NCBI RefSeq assembly: GCF_017893945.1
Contig: NZ_CP054257.1
Location: 1,178,001 to 1,242,000 of the forward strand
DNA: 64,000 nucleotides
From: Treponema parvum
GTDB taxonomy: Bacteria > Spirochaetota > Spirochaetia > Treponematales > Treponemataceae
Direction of reading: 5' to 3'
Part shown: in pieces, positions 19,748 through 28,854 of the stretch
Layout of the letters: every line of letters begins with the position of its first letter
How positions within the stretch are numbered: position 1 is the first letter of the stretch
The notes under the pieces: generated by a model
Database searches by the model: none
What the model saw: the letters and a program-made list of their open reading frames with translations, nothing else
What the model was told of the DNA's origin: nothing
Made by a program: the position numbers and the translations under genes

Positions 19748-20056
19748 ATGGCGAGTACTTTAGTTCAAATTCGCGTTGATGAAAAACTGAAAGATGATGC
19801 GGCCGCCGTTTATGAGGGGCTCGGTTTGGATTTATCGACCGCTGTGCGTATTTTTTTTAAGCGCAGTGTTGCCGAAAACGGTATTCCGTTCAGTATGAAG
19901 TTGGGGAACGCCGACAGAGACGCAGTAAAAGCGCAGATTCCGCAAGGCATATTGTCTGCAATCCAGGAAATGACGCAAAACGCAGCGTTAAACGGCATTT
20001 CCGATATGAGCCTTAAAGAGATTAATGACGAAATCGATGCCGTTCGCAAAGGATAA
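19748..20056 (+). CDS. RelB/DinJ-type antitoxin
   Basis: A ~102-residue protein with the ribbon-helix-helix start of the RelB/DinJ family (STLVQIRVDEKLKDDAAAVYEGLGLDLSTAVRIF). It should bind its operator DNA and neutralise the downstream toxin. The ATG at 19748 was chosen because GAGG lies seven bases before it; a GTG four codons upstream would weaken the fold. It overlaps the PIN toxin gene by 32 bases, typical of coupled toxin-antitoxin pairs. Partnering with a PIN nuclease instead of RelE/YafQ is a mix of families. Confidence 0.85.
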   Translation: MASTLVQIRVDEKLKDDAAAVYEGLGLDLSTAVRIFFKRSVAENGIPFSMKLGNADRDAVKAQIPQGILSAIQEMTQNAALNGISDMSLKEINDEIDAVRKG

Positions 20057-20465
20057 GGCGCCCTTACACGCCGTTATCGATACAAATGTTCTTGTTTCCG
20101 CATTTTTAAAAGAAAATTCCGTTCCCCGCTATGTGATAGATTATATGTACGCGGAAAGGATCGTTCCGATTTATAATGCGCAAATTATTGCTGAATATTT
20201 TGCCGTACTGCATCGTCCGAAATTTTGCTTTCCGCCGGAAGCTGTCGATATCGCCGTGAATGCGATACAAAAAATTGGGTTAAAAGTCGACGGTGCAAGT
20301 GTAAAAGAACCTCTTCCCGATCCGAAAGATATTGTTTTTTATGCGGTTGCATTGAATGCTCGAAGACTGTTTGAAACGTATCTGGTTACGGGCAATATAA
20401 GGCATTTCCCGATACACCCGTTTGTGGTAACGCCGCGCCAATTTTTGGATATACTTGCTCAATAA
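20025..20465 (+). CDS. PIN-domain toxin
   Basis: A ~146-residue PIN-like RNase of the putative toxin-antitoxin component type. It has HAVIDTNVLVSAFL at the N-terminus with the first catalytic Asp, PDPKDIVFYAVAL with the central acidic residues, and LVTGNIRHF near the end. It would cleave RNA when freed from the antitoxin. Two starts are possible, 20025 and 20037; the first has a purine-rich AAGAGA upstream. The gene begins inside the antitoxin frame. Confidence 0.85.
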   Translation: MTKSMPFAKDKAPLHAVIDTNVLVSAFLKENSVPRYVIDYMYAERIVPIYNAQIIAEYFAVLHRPKFCFPPEAVDIAVNAIQKIGLKVDGASVKEPLPDPKDIVFYAVALNARRLFETYLVTGNIRHFPIHPFVVTPRQFLDILAQ

Positions 20466-20481
20466 ATGCCTAATAAGGCTG

Positions 20482-20805
20482 CTATTCCGTTAAAAATTCT
20501 TCTAACGTATTTACAATTTCGCTGAAATTATTACGAAGGCGGTTCATCAATACTCTTGTGCGCTTACCGTCGTAGGGCAGCATGGCGCCTGTCGGCAAAA
20601 ACAACTCATATGGTTCGACTTCAAGCGCGGAGGCAATAGAAGCAATTGTTTCAAATTTACCGACTTTCTTTTGATTTTCAATTTCGCTTATATATGCGCT
20701 TGTAATACCGGCTCGTTCAGCCAATCGTTCTTGCGTCATTTTTTTAGATAACCTTAATCGCTTTATATTTTCCGAATACAATTTTATTAATTCAATCTCA
20801 TTCAT
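20482..20805 (-). CDS. XRE-family helix-turn-helix regulator
   Basis: A 107-residue protein with a textbook Cro/C1 HTH at residues ~12-70: KRLRLSKKMTQERLAERAGI, then TSAYISEIENQKKVG and ALEVEPYELF. Small proteins of this type beside restriction-modification genes commonly act as controller (C) proteins that delay the restriction enzyme. It is divergent from the mod gene across a 152-base region with several inverted repeats, which fits that role. Its 3' end converges with the PIN toxin gene, leaving 16 bases. Confidence 0.82.
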   Translation of the reverse strand: MNEIELIKLYSENIKRLRLSKKMTQERLAERAGITSAYISEIENQKKVGKFETIASIASALEVEPYELFLPTGAMLPYDGKRTRVLMNRLRNNFSEIVNTLEEFLTE

Positions 20806-20957
20806 GCTGTTATTATAAAATTACGATTTGTAGGAAAGAATATTCAAATCGTTATAATTTCACACCGATACGCCGATAATTATAGCTAATAGCTATTTTA
20901 TGGGTGAAATTATTGTCTTTTAGCTAAGATTTATTACAAATAGTAAATGGGGCCGTT
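20806..20957. promoter_or_regulatory. Divergent control region of XRE gene and type III RM
   Basis: Three symmetrical sequences are visible. ACGATTTG (20823-20830) and CAAATCGT (20845-20852) form an 8-base perfect inverted repeat with AT-rich extensions. ATAGCTAATAGCTAT (20882-20896) is a 15-base palindrome around a central A. TTAGCTAA (20920-20927) is an 8-base palindrome sharing the TAGCTA core. The TAGCTA-type sites lie on the mod-proximal side. They are candidate operators for the XRE protein; the binding itself is inferred. Confidence 0.5.
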
Positions 20958-22999
20958 ATGCCGGATACCGAAACACCTGAAACAAATGCGCTTAAGCAGC
21001 GTATTGAAACCATACTTGCAAAAGAGCCGGATTTTGTAGAATCGGCTGCCGATGAAAAACAGAAGCCGAGATTAAAAATTAATGTGATAAAGGATTATGC
21101 AGAACGCGGTGATATAAAACTGCTCGCACCCTTGCTCAAGAATACTTCAGTAAAAAAAGCCTTTTTTACCCCTATTCTGGACAGTTTTGTTTTTAATACG
21201 GTGAGGTTTAAAGAATTTTTAGAATATTCTTCCGCCTGTAATTCATATTCAAAATACCTCGGACAAAAAATCGGCTTGTATATGGGAGACATTCCATTGA
21301 TCGACCGGAGCGAAGTTGTTTTGAATTTCCCGTTCAAAGATTGCGTACTGGAAGGGGCGGTCAGCGTAAAGAAGACGGTTTGGATACATATTTTGAATAC
21401 GATGACAAAGAACATGGATATACGGAAAAAAAGAGCAAACGTCGAGAGGTGTTTTACAATGAGGTACTCGCCCGCGATGAAATAGACAGTTTGTTTTCCC
21501 CGAAGGCATTTTGCAACGCAAAGCGTTATGAATCGGGAAAATCTTCTCTTTGTAAAAAATTAAACCGCGATGCGGAACTGAATAAAAAACGAGGGCTTCC
21601 GGAAGATACCATCACCGATAATTTGATTATCAAAGGAAATAATTTACTTGCGCTTCATTCGCTTAAAGAAGAATTTGCAGGCAAGGTAAAGCTCATTTAC
21701 ATAGACCCGCCATACAATACAGGAAACGACAGTTTTGCATACAACGATAATTTTAATCATTCCAGTTGGCTCACCTTTATGAAAAACCGGCTTGAAATTG
21801 CACGGGAGTTACTGAAAGAGGACGGGGCAATTTTTGTACAATGCGATGACAACGAACAAGCTTATTTAAAATTGTTGATGGATGATGTATTCGGAAGAGA
21901 AAATTTTGTAGTGGATTTAATTTGGCGAAAAAAAACAGGAGGCGGACAAGATACGGCTTTTTTTGCAATTGAGCATGAGAATATATTAGTTTTTAAGAAA
22001 AAAGAATGGAAAATTTTCGAAGAAACAAAAGAAGTAAATGAAACAGATTTTATAAAAACAATAAATGGAAAATCTGCGAATCTGATAAAACTTGAAAAAT
22101 GGGGAACGGCGCCATATAAAGAAGACCGTCCATCCCTATATTATGCTATCAAAGATCCCGATAACAATGATTTTTTTCCTACTGCGCCTGATGGACGAGA
22201 TGGGCGATGGCGAAAAAAGCCCGAATCTCTCGATAAGAACCATATCTATTGGGATAAACGAAACGGCAAGTGGAAACCGTATGAAGTTTTTTATTTTGAA
22301 GAAGCAAAAGATAAAATTCAAAAAGAACGCAGTATTTGGTTGGAATATGGAAATACCACAGAAGCTGCGAATGAAATAAAACAACTATTTGATATAAAAG
22401 TTTTCCAAACTCCAAAGCCGGAAAAGTTATTAGAAAAAATATTGGCAATCTCAACTTCCGAATCCGATATCGTTCTCGACTACCATCTCGGTTCCGGTAC
22501 GACTGCTGCCGTTGCGCATAAAATGAATCGACAATATATCGGCGTAGAGCAAATGGATTATATCGATACGGTTACGGTAGAACGGCTTAAAAAAGTCATT
22601 GAGGGTGAACAGGGCGGAATCTCTAAACTCGAGAACTGGCTCGGCGGCGGCTCTTTTGTTTACATGGAACTTGCCGAAAAAAATGAACAGGCGGTGCGGC
22701 TTATTTCCGCTTGTAAAAATCTTGAAGAGCTTATTTCCATATTCGACAAACTATGCAGAAAATATTTTTTACACTACAACGTCCGTATAAAGGAATTCCG
22801 CGAAGAAGTCAAAACCGATCGTTTTCAATCGCTCACATTGAAAGAACAAAAAGAGATGTTTTGCCGTATGTTCGATTTAAATCAGCTCTACATTAATGCG
22901 GATGACCGGCACGACGATAACTCTGGACTCAGCATGAACGACGTTGCAATTACGGAAGATTTTTACCGGCTATTCGGCAATAAGAATAGCTGCAACTAA
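20958..22999 (+). pseudogene. mod: Type III restriction-modification methyltransferase (Mod), frameshifted
   Basis: Adenine methyltransferase and specificity subunit, split into two frames. The first frame (20958 to the joint near 21354) carries the Mod N-terminal domain through NFPFKDCVLEG. The second continues GQRKEDGLDTYFEYDD and holds the SAM/catalytic core: IDPPYNTGNDSF (DPPY motif) and later LDYHLGSGTTAAVAH (FxGxG-type), the beta-class order, with the target-recognition region between. The break falls at a run of four G (21354-21357). One more G would restore GAA GGG GGC GGT CAG. It may be a true null, a phase-off state or a read error. Confidence 0.85.
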
Positions 23000-23013
23000 T
23001 ACCGGATAATGGA

Positions 23014-25824
23014 ATGGAAATGATGCTCTGCAATAAAATTCAAATGCAAAAAGAAATTCTTGATGAAAGCGATTATGCAATTCCTTTATATATTACGGAT
23101 AACTTAAAATATCCGCTATATGACTGGCAGCGCACAGCTTTGGAAAATTTTCTCGTCAATGAGAAATTTCGTTCAAAACTTATTAAAAAAGATGAAATAC
23201 TTTCACCGAATCATCTTATGTTTAATATGGCTACGGGGAGCGGTAAAACACTCGTTATGGCTGCATTGATTTTATATTATTACAAGCAAGGGTATCGAAA
23301 TTTTATCTTTTTTGTTAATCAAAATGCCATTCTCGGAAAGACACAGGCAAACTTTATTGACACAAAGCATACTAAATATCTATTTAAAGAAAATGTCGTC
23401 ATTGAAGGCAGACGAGTTGTATTTCGAGAAGTCGATATGTTTTCGGATTTCTGCGATGATATACAGATAAAATTTACGACGATTCAAAAACTGCATAATG
23501 ATATTTATAAAGAAAGTGAAAACTCTGTATTGCTTTCGGACTTGCAAAAACGTGATATTATTCTGTTCGGGGATGAAGCGCATCACTTAAATGCAAGTAC
23601 GGCAAAGAAAAAACAAACGACTCTTTCAGATGATATTTCTTTTATCGGAGAATTAAAAGATTCTGCAAAAGAAGACGATATAGAACGTTCGTGGGAACAT
23701 ACGGTGTGTCATTGTATTTTAAACAAAGACGGCAAAAACCAAAGCAAAAATAATAACGCGCTGTTGGAATTTACCGCAACGATTCCGAACGCACCTGAAA
23801 TTTTGCAGAAGTATGAAGATAAAATAATTATCAAATTTGAATTGAAAGACTTCGTAGAAGCCGGTTGTACAAAACATATCCGCCTTGTTCGATCCAATCT
23901 TACATTAAAAGAAAGAATTTTACAGGCATTGCTGTTACATTGGTACCGTTATCGCATTGCGCTAAAAGCGGGAATTCCGAATTTTAAACCGGTTATTCTT
24001 TTTAGAAGCAAAACAATTGAAGATTCAAAAGCAGATTGCGGAAAGTTTATTGAATTATGCAAATCAGTAACAGCTTCCGACTTTAATTTTATTCATAATC
24101 TTTCAAAAATAACTATACCGGCAGAGGATTCAATTCCGTCATTATATACCGTTGACGGCAATATCTTTGAGCGGATTTTGGTATATCTAAAAGAAAATAA
24201 ATGTTCTTTTGAAAATATTGTTGATTATATCCGTGAAAATTTTCAAGAGCGTACTATCATCATTACAAACAGTAAGACAAATAAAACCAAAAAAGAAAAA
24301 ACCGATTCCGAAATTGACCGGCTTTTAAACAGTCTTGAAGATTATGATAATCATATTAGAGCAATTTTTACTGTACAACGCCTTACCGAAGGATGGGATG
24401 TACTGAACCTATACGACATTGTTCGATTGTATACGGGACGCGATACGGATACCAAAACACACAAGGCCGGCACAAGCACGACGAGCGAAGTTCAACTTAT
24501 AGGGCGAGGAGTGCGCTATTATCCGTTTGTACATAAAGATATGCCAGTTAACCGCCGTAAGTTCGATGATGATATCCGAAATGAGCTGCGTATTTTGGAA
24601 GAATTCTATTTTCATTCCGATGAAGATCACCGCTATATCAATGAGTTATCGAATGAGCTTAAAAATAAAGGATTGATGACGGAAAAACGGACACAAAAGA
24701 AATTTTCTGTAAAACAGGAACAACAAAAAATTCTGCGCGGAATGTATTTATTTGTAAATGACAGGATTGAAAACCCTGCACGTAGACTAAAAAAACTCCC
24801 GGATGATTTTCAAAATCTTCCGCCGTTTGAGTATAGAATCATTATAAGTGCATATTCTGAAATACGGACAGTTGATTTTCAAAAAGAAGATATATATATT
24901 GCGGCTGAAAGCGGTCAATTAAAAACAGAAATCCTAAAATTTTCCGATATTCCGATTCATATAAAATATAAAGCGGTTCATCGCCTTAATGCAAATGCCG
25001 CTTCCTACTATAACTTTGAAAATATACTCCGACGATTTAATGTTCAGAGTATGGAAGAGTTTTTTGATTTTATAAAAGATGTAAAAATTATGATTACACA
25101 CGATGCCGACGAATATGCAAATATCCCGAATAAAAAAATGCTGGAAATGTGTGAAAAATTTTTTACTTATCTGCAAAGTGAATTGGAAAAATTTGATAAT
25201 CCGTATAAAGGAACTGATTTCCGGTTAGTAAAATTTTCGGATATGTTTTCGTTCGAGCCGGAAAAAGGGAAGGTATATTTTACTAAAGAAAAACTCATTT
25301 CCATCGATGAACAGGCACCGGAAACACAGGAAAACAAGAAATTGGAAAAAGATTTACAAGCCGCAGATTGGTATGCGCTTGATGCGTTTTGGGGTACAAG
25401 CGAAGAACGTAACTTAATTCAATTTATAAAAGACAGAGAATCAAATTTACTTGCGAATTATGATTCTTTTCAGTTACTCCGAAATGAAGAAGTATATAAG
25501 ATTTTTGACTTTGATACCGGACGCGGATTTCAACCGGATTTTTTATTATTTCTGCACGGTAGGAAAGGAAATCCCAATGCCTATTATCAAGTCTTTATAG
25601 AACCGAAAGGCAGTCATCTTGCAGGAGACGACAACGACGGTTGGAAGCAGGATTTTCTGGAAGAAATAGGTAAGCGCTATGGGAAAGAACATGTCATTAT
25701 GGAACGAAACAGTTCTTATTTGTTAATTGGTTTACCGTTTTTTAACACCGAAGACATAGAAATGGAACGGAGATTTAATGAGTCCTTTGATCAATTGGTG
25801 TTGAGTTACGGAAATCAGGTATAA
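23014..25824 (+). CDS. res: Type III restriction enzyme, Res subunit
   Basis: ATP-dependent restriction subunit that translocates or slides on DNA and cuts after meeting another Mod-Res complex. The N-terminal superfamily 2 helicase has FNMATGSGKTLVM (Walker A, K78), ILFGDEAHHLN (DEAH) and QLIGRGVRYYP (motif VI). The C-terminal endonuclease shows GFQPDFLLFL and YQVFIEPKGSH, the PD-(D/E)xK pair. Length 936 is in the family range and the frame is intact. It begins 14 bases after mod. It needs Mod for DNA recognition, so restriction is expected only when mod is in frame. Confidence 0.93.
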   Translation: MEMMLCNKIQMQKEILDESDYAIPLYITDNLKYPLYDWQRTALENFLVNEKFRSKLIKKDEILSPNHLMFNMATGSGKTLVMAALILYYYKQGYRNFIFFVNQNAILGKTQANFIDTKHTKYLFKENVVIEGRRVVFREVDMFSDFCDDIQIKFTTIQKLHNDIYKESENSVLLSDLQKRDIILFGDEAHHLNASTAKKKQTTLSDDISFIGELKDSAKEDDIERSWEHTVCHCILNKDGKNQSKNNNALLEFTATIPNAPEILQKYEDKIIIKFELKDFVEAGCTKHIRLVRSNLTLKERILQALLLHWYRYRIALKAGIPNFKPVILFRSKTIEDSKADCGKFIELCKSVTASDFNFIHNLSKITIPAEDSIPSLYTVDGNIFERILVYLKENKCSFENIVDYIRENFQERTIIITNSKTNKTKKEKTDSEIDRLLNSLEDYDNHIRAIFTVQRLTEGWDVLNLYDIVRLYTGRDTDTKTHKAGTSTTSEVQLIGRGVRYYPFVHKDMPVNRRKFDDDIRNELRILEEFYFHSDEDHRYINELSNELKNKGLMTEKRTQKKFSVKQEQQKILRGMYLFVNDRIENPARRLKKLPDDFQNLPPFEYRIIISAYSEIRTVDFQKEDIYIAAESGQLKTEILKFSDIPIHIKYKAVHRLNANAASYYNFENILRRFNVQSMEEFFDFIKDVKIMITHDADEYANIPNKKMLEMCEKFFTYLQSELEKFDNPYKGTDFRLVKFSDMFSFEPEKGKVYFTKEKLISIDEQAPETQENKKLEKDLQAADWYALDAFWGTSEERNLIQFIKDRESNLLANYDSFQLLRNEEVYKIFDFDTGRGFQPDFLLFLHGRKGNPNAYYQVFIEPKGSHLAGDDNDGWKQDFLEEIGKRYGKEHVIMERNSSYLLIGLPFFNTEDIEMERRFNESFDQLVLSYGNQV

Positions 25825-25888
25825 ATGGTTTTCTAGCGAGCTGCAATTGCCTATACAGCATTATAGTTATAATAACACGTGTTTTTTC

Positions 25889-26206
25889 ACAAGGTCAGCT
25901 ACAGAATTGACCAGTAGTACTGATAACCTGCGTATTCCTGTTCTTGTGGTCTTCGGTCCTACGGGGGCCGGAAAGACTGCCTTGCTGCGTTCATTGTTCG
26001 CCGCAGGCAGTCCTTATTTTTTTAAGGAAGATGCGAAGTCGTAAGCGCCGATTCCATGCAAGTTTATAAAGGAATGGACATAGGCACTGCAAAACCCGAC
26101 AAGGCTCTGCAAAAAGAACTTTTACCTCCCTTGATCGATATATGCTCGCCTTCAAAACAATTTTCCGCTTTCGAATTCGTAAAGGCTGCAGGAAATCGAA
26201 GGTTTT
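25889..26206 (+). pseudogene. Truncated, frameshifted second copy of the omega/miaA joint
   Basis: These ~310 bases match 28819-29125 closely but not perfectly: the last codons of the omega-like gene (AAGGTCAGCTACAGAATTGA), the miaA start, its Walker loop (VVFGPTGAGKTALLRS) and coding sequence to about FVKAA. One A is missing in the run after the T7 tract (near 26024), which breaks the frame, and a second small indel lies near the start, in the GATAACC stretch. Similarity stops near 26190 where other sequence leads to the reductase gene. It is a dead partial duplicate left by recombination or by import of related DNA. Confidence 0.88.
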
Positions 26207-26232
26207 AATAACGTTTCCTACAGCCCGTTTCC

Positions 26233-28488
26233 TTATTTTGCTAAACCGGCTTTTTTCATAGCCGTTGCGAGCGCTTCTTTGAACGCCGTAGACGTCATGG
26301 TCGCACCTGAAACCGTGTCGAGCTCTGCACTCTGTTTTTTAAGTGCCTGATCGGTCAGTTTCGCGATCGCTTCGGGGCCGATGCCGGGGGTTTCGGAGTG
26401 TTTGATCACTTTGATGTCCGTCATCTTGCCGCCTTTAACGGTAATCTGTACGCGAACCGTTCCGCCCATACCCTTGTCGGATGCGCCCATAAAGGTGTTG
26501 TTCGCGGCTCCCGACATACTCGTATAGTTGAAGATGGAACCGGATGCTGCAGTCGTTTTTTGACCGGCTGCAATCGCCTTTAATTCGGCTTCTTTTTCGG
26601 AATGCGTTTTCGTTGCGCGCGTAGAACCGCGAAGCGAAAAGTACGAAGCTTTGTCGGTCTTCGTCTTGTAGTTCGTTTCGGGACCGGCGAATGTGGGATC
26701 GAGAGCCGTGCTCGCCGTCGCAAATCCGTCTTTATCTACGGACGCGGCCGAACGTCCTGCGATATAACCTGCCGTGATGACGCGGCCAAGTCCGTGCACT
26801 CTCATACCGCCGGCGGATTCGCCCGCACAGAAGAGGTTCGGAATGAGTTTTCCGTGCAAGTCGACAACCTGCATTTTGTCGTCGACGCGCAAACCGGCGA
26901 GCGTATCGTGAATGTTCGACACCGCCCACAGCGCGTAGAACGGACCTGTTTTGATTTGGTTTTGAAGCGTGGTTTTTCCCCAATCGCTGTCTTTGCCCGC
27001 CGCGACAAACGAATTGTAGCGGCTGACCGTGTCGGCGAGGATTTTGGGATCCATCTTGATGTTTTCGTAGTATTTGTTGACGACTTTTTGTGCGAGTTCT
27101 TCAATCGTGTCCGCTTTGAACGCATAGCCGCCTTCAAAATCGAGAACGCCCTGTTCCATAACCCAGTCGTTGCGTTTTGCAGCTGCGTCGTCGACGATCG
27201 CCCATACCGGGCCGCCGTAGCATTCGGCGTTTCCGTCACCGTCCGCGTCGATAAACACGCTCGTTGCGGCGCTGTTCAAAAAGCGCTGATATTCGGGACC
27301 GGGGAATACGCCGCGGTAATCGTCTTCGTTGGCAAAGCGCTGACCGAGCATGTTGACCACAATCATGCTGTTGAGATCCATTTCAATGCCGGTTGCTCTC
27401 GAGAGTTTCCAGAGTTTGCTGTCTTTCATAAAGCCGCGGCCGTAGCCGTACTGACAGCCGATGCGGTTCGGCGCTTTCATCTGCGCACCGCCTTCGGACA
27501 TTTGGTAGGACGACAGCGACATGAGCGCCGCGCCGATTTCCATTGCGGCGATTTCACCCGATGCATCCTGATCGGAGAATGGCATACCGCCCAAGCCATC
27601 GTATTCGGGGCCGAGGCGCGGATCGAACATCGTGCGGAACTGCACGTTGCCGGTCGAACCGCCGGTCGCGATGATAACGGCTTTGTTCGCTTTGATGTTC
27701 AGCGTTTCTTTGGTGCTGTCGATATTGCCGTCGGACATAAGACTCTTAAGCGGTGTGTTTTCGCCCGGAAGGACGTGGGGCGTATAGTGCGCCTGCACGC
27801 CGAGCACTTTTCCCGACTGACCGTTTTCACGGTAGATTTTGTCCATGTGATAGTTCAAAAGGAATTTTGCGCCCTTTTCGCGGACGGATTTTTCAAGCGG
27901 GCGGGTAACCGCAACGCCTGCGGCCGTCGTGCCTGTGTATTCGTTTTTCCATTCGCCGCTGTCGGAGTACGTCATGCGTCCGACGCTGTCCGGATCCGAT
28001 CCGCCGTCGCGGTAGTAGTTGCGAACCATCGGTTCGATTTCCAAAATTTTAACGCCGTTCTTTAAGATAAAGTCGTAAGCTTTTGCCATGCTGTTCGCGA
28101 CGGAGCGTACTTGAGACGTTTCGTTATAGCGCGAATCTACCGCTTGGCCTCTGGTATGATCGTAGTAATACAGGTCGGCCGAATCTTCGATACCCCATTC
28201 CTTTTGCGAAACCGTGCTGGCGCCGGAGTGAAGCTGACCTTCGCTGACCGCCGCGTGCCCGCCGACATCCCAGTTTGTTTCTACAAACAAAACCGATGCG
28301 CCGTCTTCGATAGCTTTGAGACCGGCGGGCAAACCCGCGCCGCCGGCACCGACGATGACGACGTCTGCCTGATAATCCCATTTAACTTTCGAGCCGCTGC
28401 TGCAGCCCACAGCCAATGAGAGCATCATGGCTGTGCACACAGATAAAACCGCAATTTTCGACAAAACGCGATTGTCCGATAATTTCAT
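26233..28488 (-). CDS. Lipoprotein flavin reductase with FAD_binding_2 and FMN-bind domains
   Basis: A fumarate/urocanate-reductase-like extracytoplasmic flavoenzyme. It begins with a lipoprotein signal ending LAVGC, then the FAD Rossmann motif DVVIVGAGGAGLPAGLKA and the flavin end motif HGLGRVITAGYIAGRSAA. The C-terminal FMN-bind domain carries DTVSGATMTS at 724-733, where T730 would receive FMN from ApbE. Catalytic-region sequence SNIHDTLAGLRVD differs from the HHTMGGV of classical fumarate reductases, so the electron acceptor is uncertain. AGGAGG stands before the ATG. It is divergent from the omega-like gene and flanked by the miaA duplication. No electron-donor gene is adjacent. Confidence 0.88.
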   Translation of the reverse strand: MKLSDNRVLSKIAVLSVCTAMMLSLAVGCSSGSKVKWDYQADVVIVGAGGAGLPAGLKAIEDGASVLFVETNWDVGGHAAVSEGQLHSGASTVSQKEWGIEDSADLYYYDHTRGQAVDSRYNETSQVRSVANSMAKAYDFILKNGVKILEIEPMVRNYYRDGGSDPDSVGRMTYSDSGEWKNEYTGTTAAGVAVTRPLEKSVREKGAKFLLNYHMDKIYRENGQSGKVLGVQAHYTPHVLPGENTPLKSLMSDGNIDSTKETLNIKANKAVIIATGGSTGNVQFRTMFDPRLGPEYDGLGGMPFSDQDASGEIAAMEIGAALMSLSSYQMSEGGAQMKAPNRIGCQYGYGRGFMKDSKLWKLSRATGIEMDLNSMIVVNMLGQRFANEDDYRGVFPGPEYQRFLNSAATSVFIDADGDGNAECYGGPVWAIVDDAAAKRNDWVMEQGVLDFEGGYAFKADTIEELAQKVVNKYYENIKMDPKILADTVSRYNSFVAAGKDSDWGKTTLQNQIKTGPFYALWAVSNIHDTLAGLRVDDKMQVVDLHGKLIPNLFCAGESAGGMRVHGLGRVITAGYIAGRSAASVDKDGFATASTALDPTFAGPETNYKTKTDKASYFSLRGSTRATKTHSEKEAELKAIAAGQKTTAASGSIFNYTSMSGAANNTFMGASDKGMGGTVRVQITVKGGKMTDIKVIKHSETPGIGPEAIAKLTDQALKKQSAELDTVSGATMTSTAFKEALATAMKKAGLAK

Positions 28489-28598
28489 ATATGCCTCCTA
28501 ATAATACCTCTGCCAAAATCATGCGTCGAAGCGCATTTCCATGCACAAATATTGTATGTCTTTCGAATATTTTTGTCCAGAATATTTTCGCCACTCGT

Positions 28599-28627
28599 TT
28601 GACATGTTCTTTTCGATTTTGTATATT
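28599..28627 (+). promoter_or_regulatory. Sigma-70 promoter for omega-like gene and miaA
   Basis: TTGACA at 28599-28604 and TATATT at 28622-28627 are separated by exactly 17 bases, a near-ideal housekeeping promoter. The transcript would begin about 28634 and reach the ribosome-binding site GGAGG at 28646-28650. Confidence 0.75.
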
Positions 28628-28656
28628 TATACTAGTATACAGGCCGGAGGTGCTTT

Positions 28657-28854
28657 ATGCTTTTCCCTTTAAAAGAACTTGTAAAATTCAGCGGGAATAT
28701 ATATGAAATGACGGTTGCTACAAACCGCCGTGCGTATCAGATGCTTCGCATAAAAGATCCCGTAATAGAAGAAAATGAAGGTAAGGTTGTTTCTTTAGCG
28801 GCTCAACAACTGTTTTCAAAGAAGGTCAGCTACAGAATTGATCAGCAGTACTGA
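28657..28854 (+). CDS. rpoZ: RNA polymerase omega-like subunit
   Basis: A 65-residue protein that reads like a short omega/Rpb6-type subunit: GNIYEMTVATNRRAYQMLR, corresponding to the conserved helix with paired basic residues, then DPVIEENEGKVVSLAAQQL. Omega helps assemble and stabilise RNA polymerase. GGAGG lies six bases before the ATG. The stop TGA lies inside the miaA coding frame, so the two genes overlap by 17 bases and are co-translated. The short length makes the family call moderately sure. Confidence 0.65.
   Translation: MLFPLKELVKFSGNIYEMTVATNRRAYQMLRIKDPVIEENEGKVVSLAAQQLFSKKVSYRIDQQY

Noticed and set aside
26602..28065. 487-codon plus-strand frame opposite the flavin reductase
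   Set aside because: Antisense shadow caused by codon bias; the minus-strand reading has clear FAD and FMN motifs.
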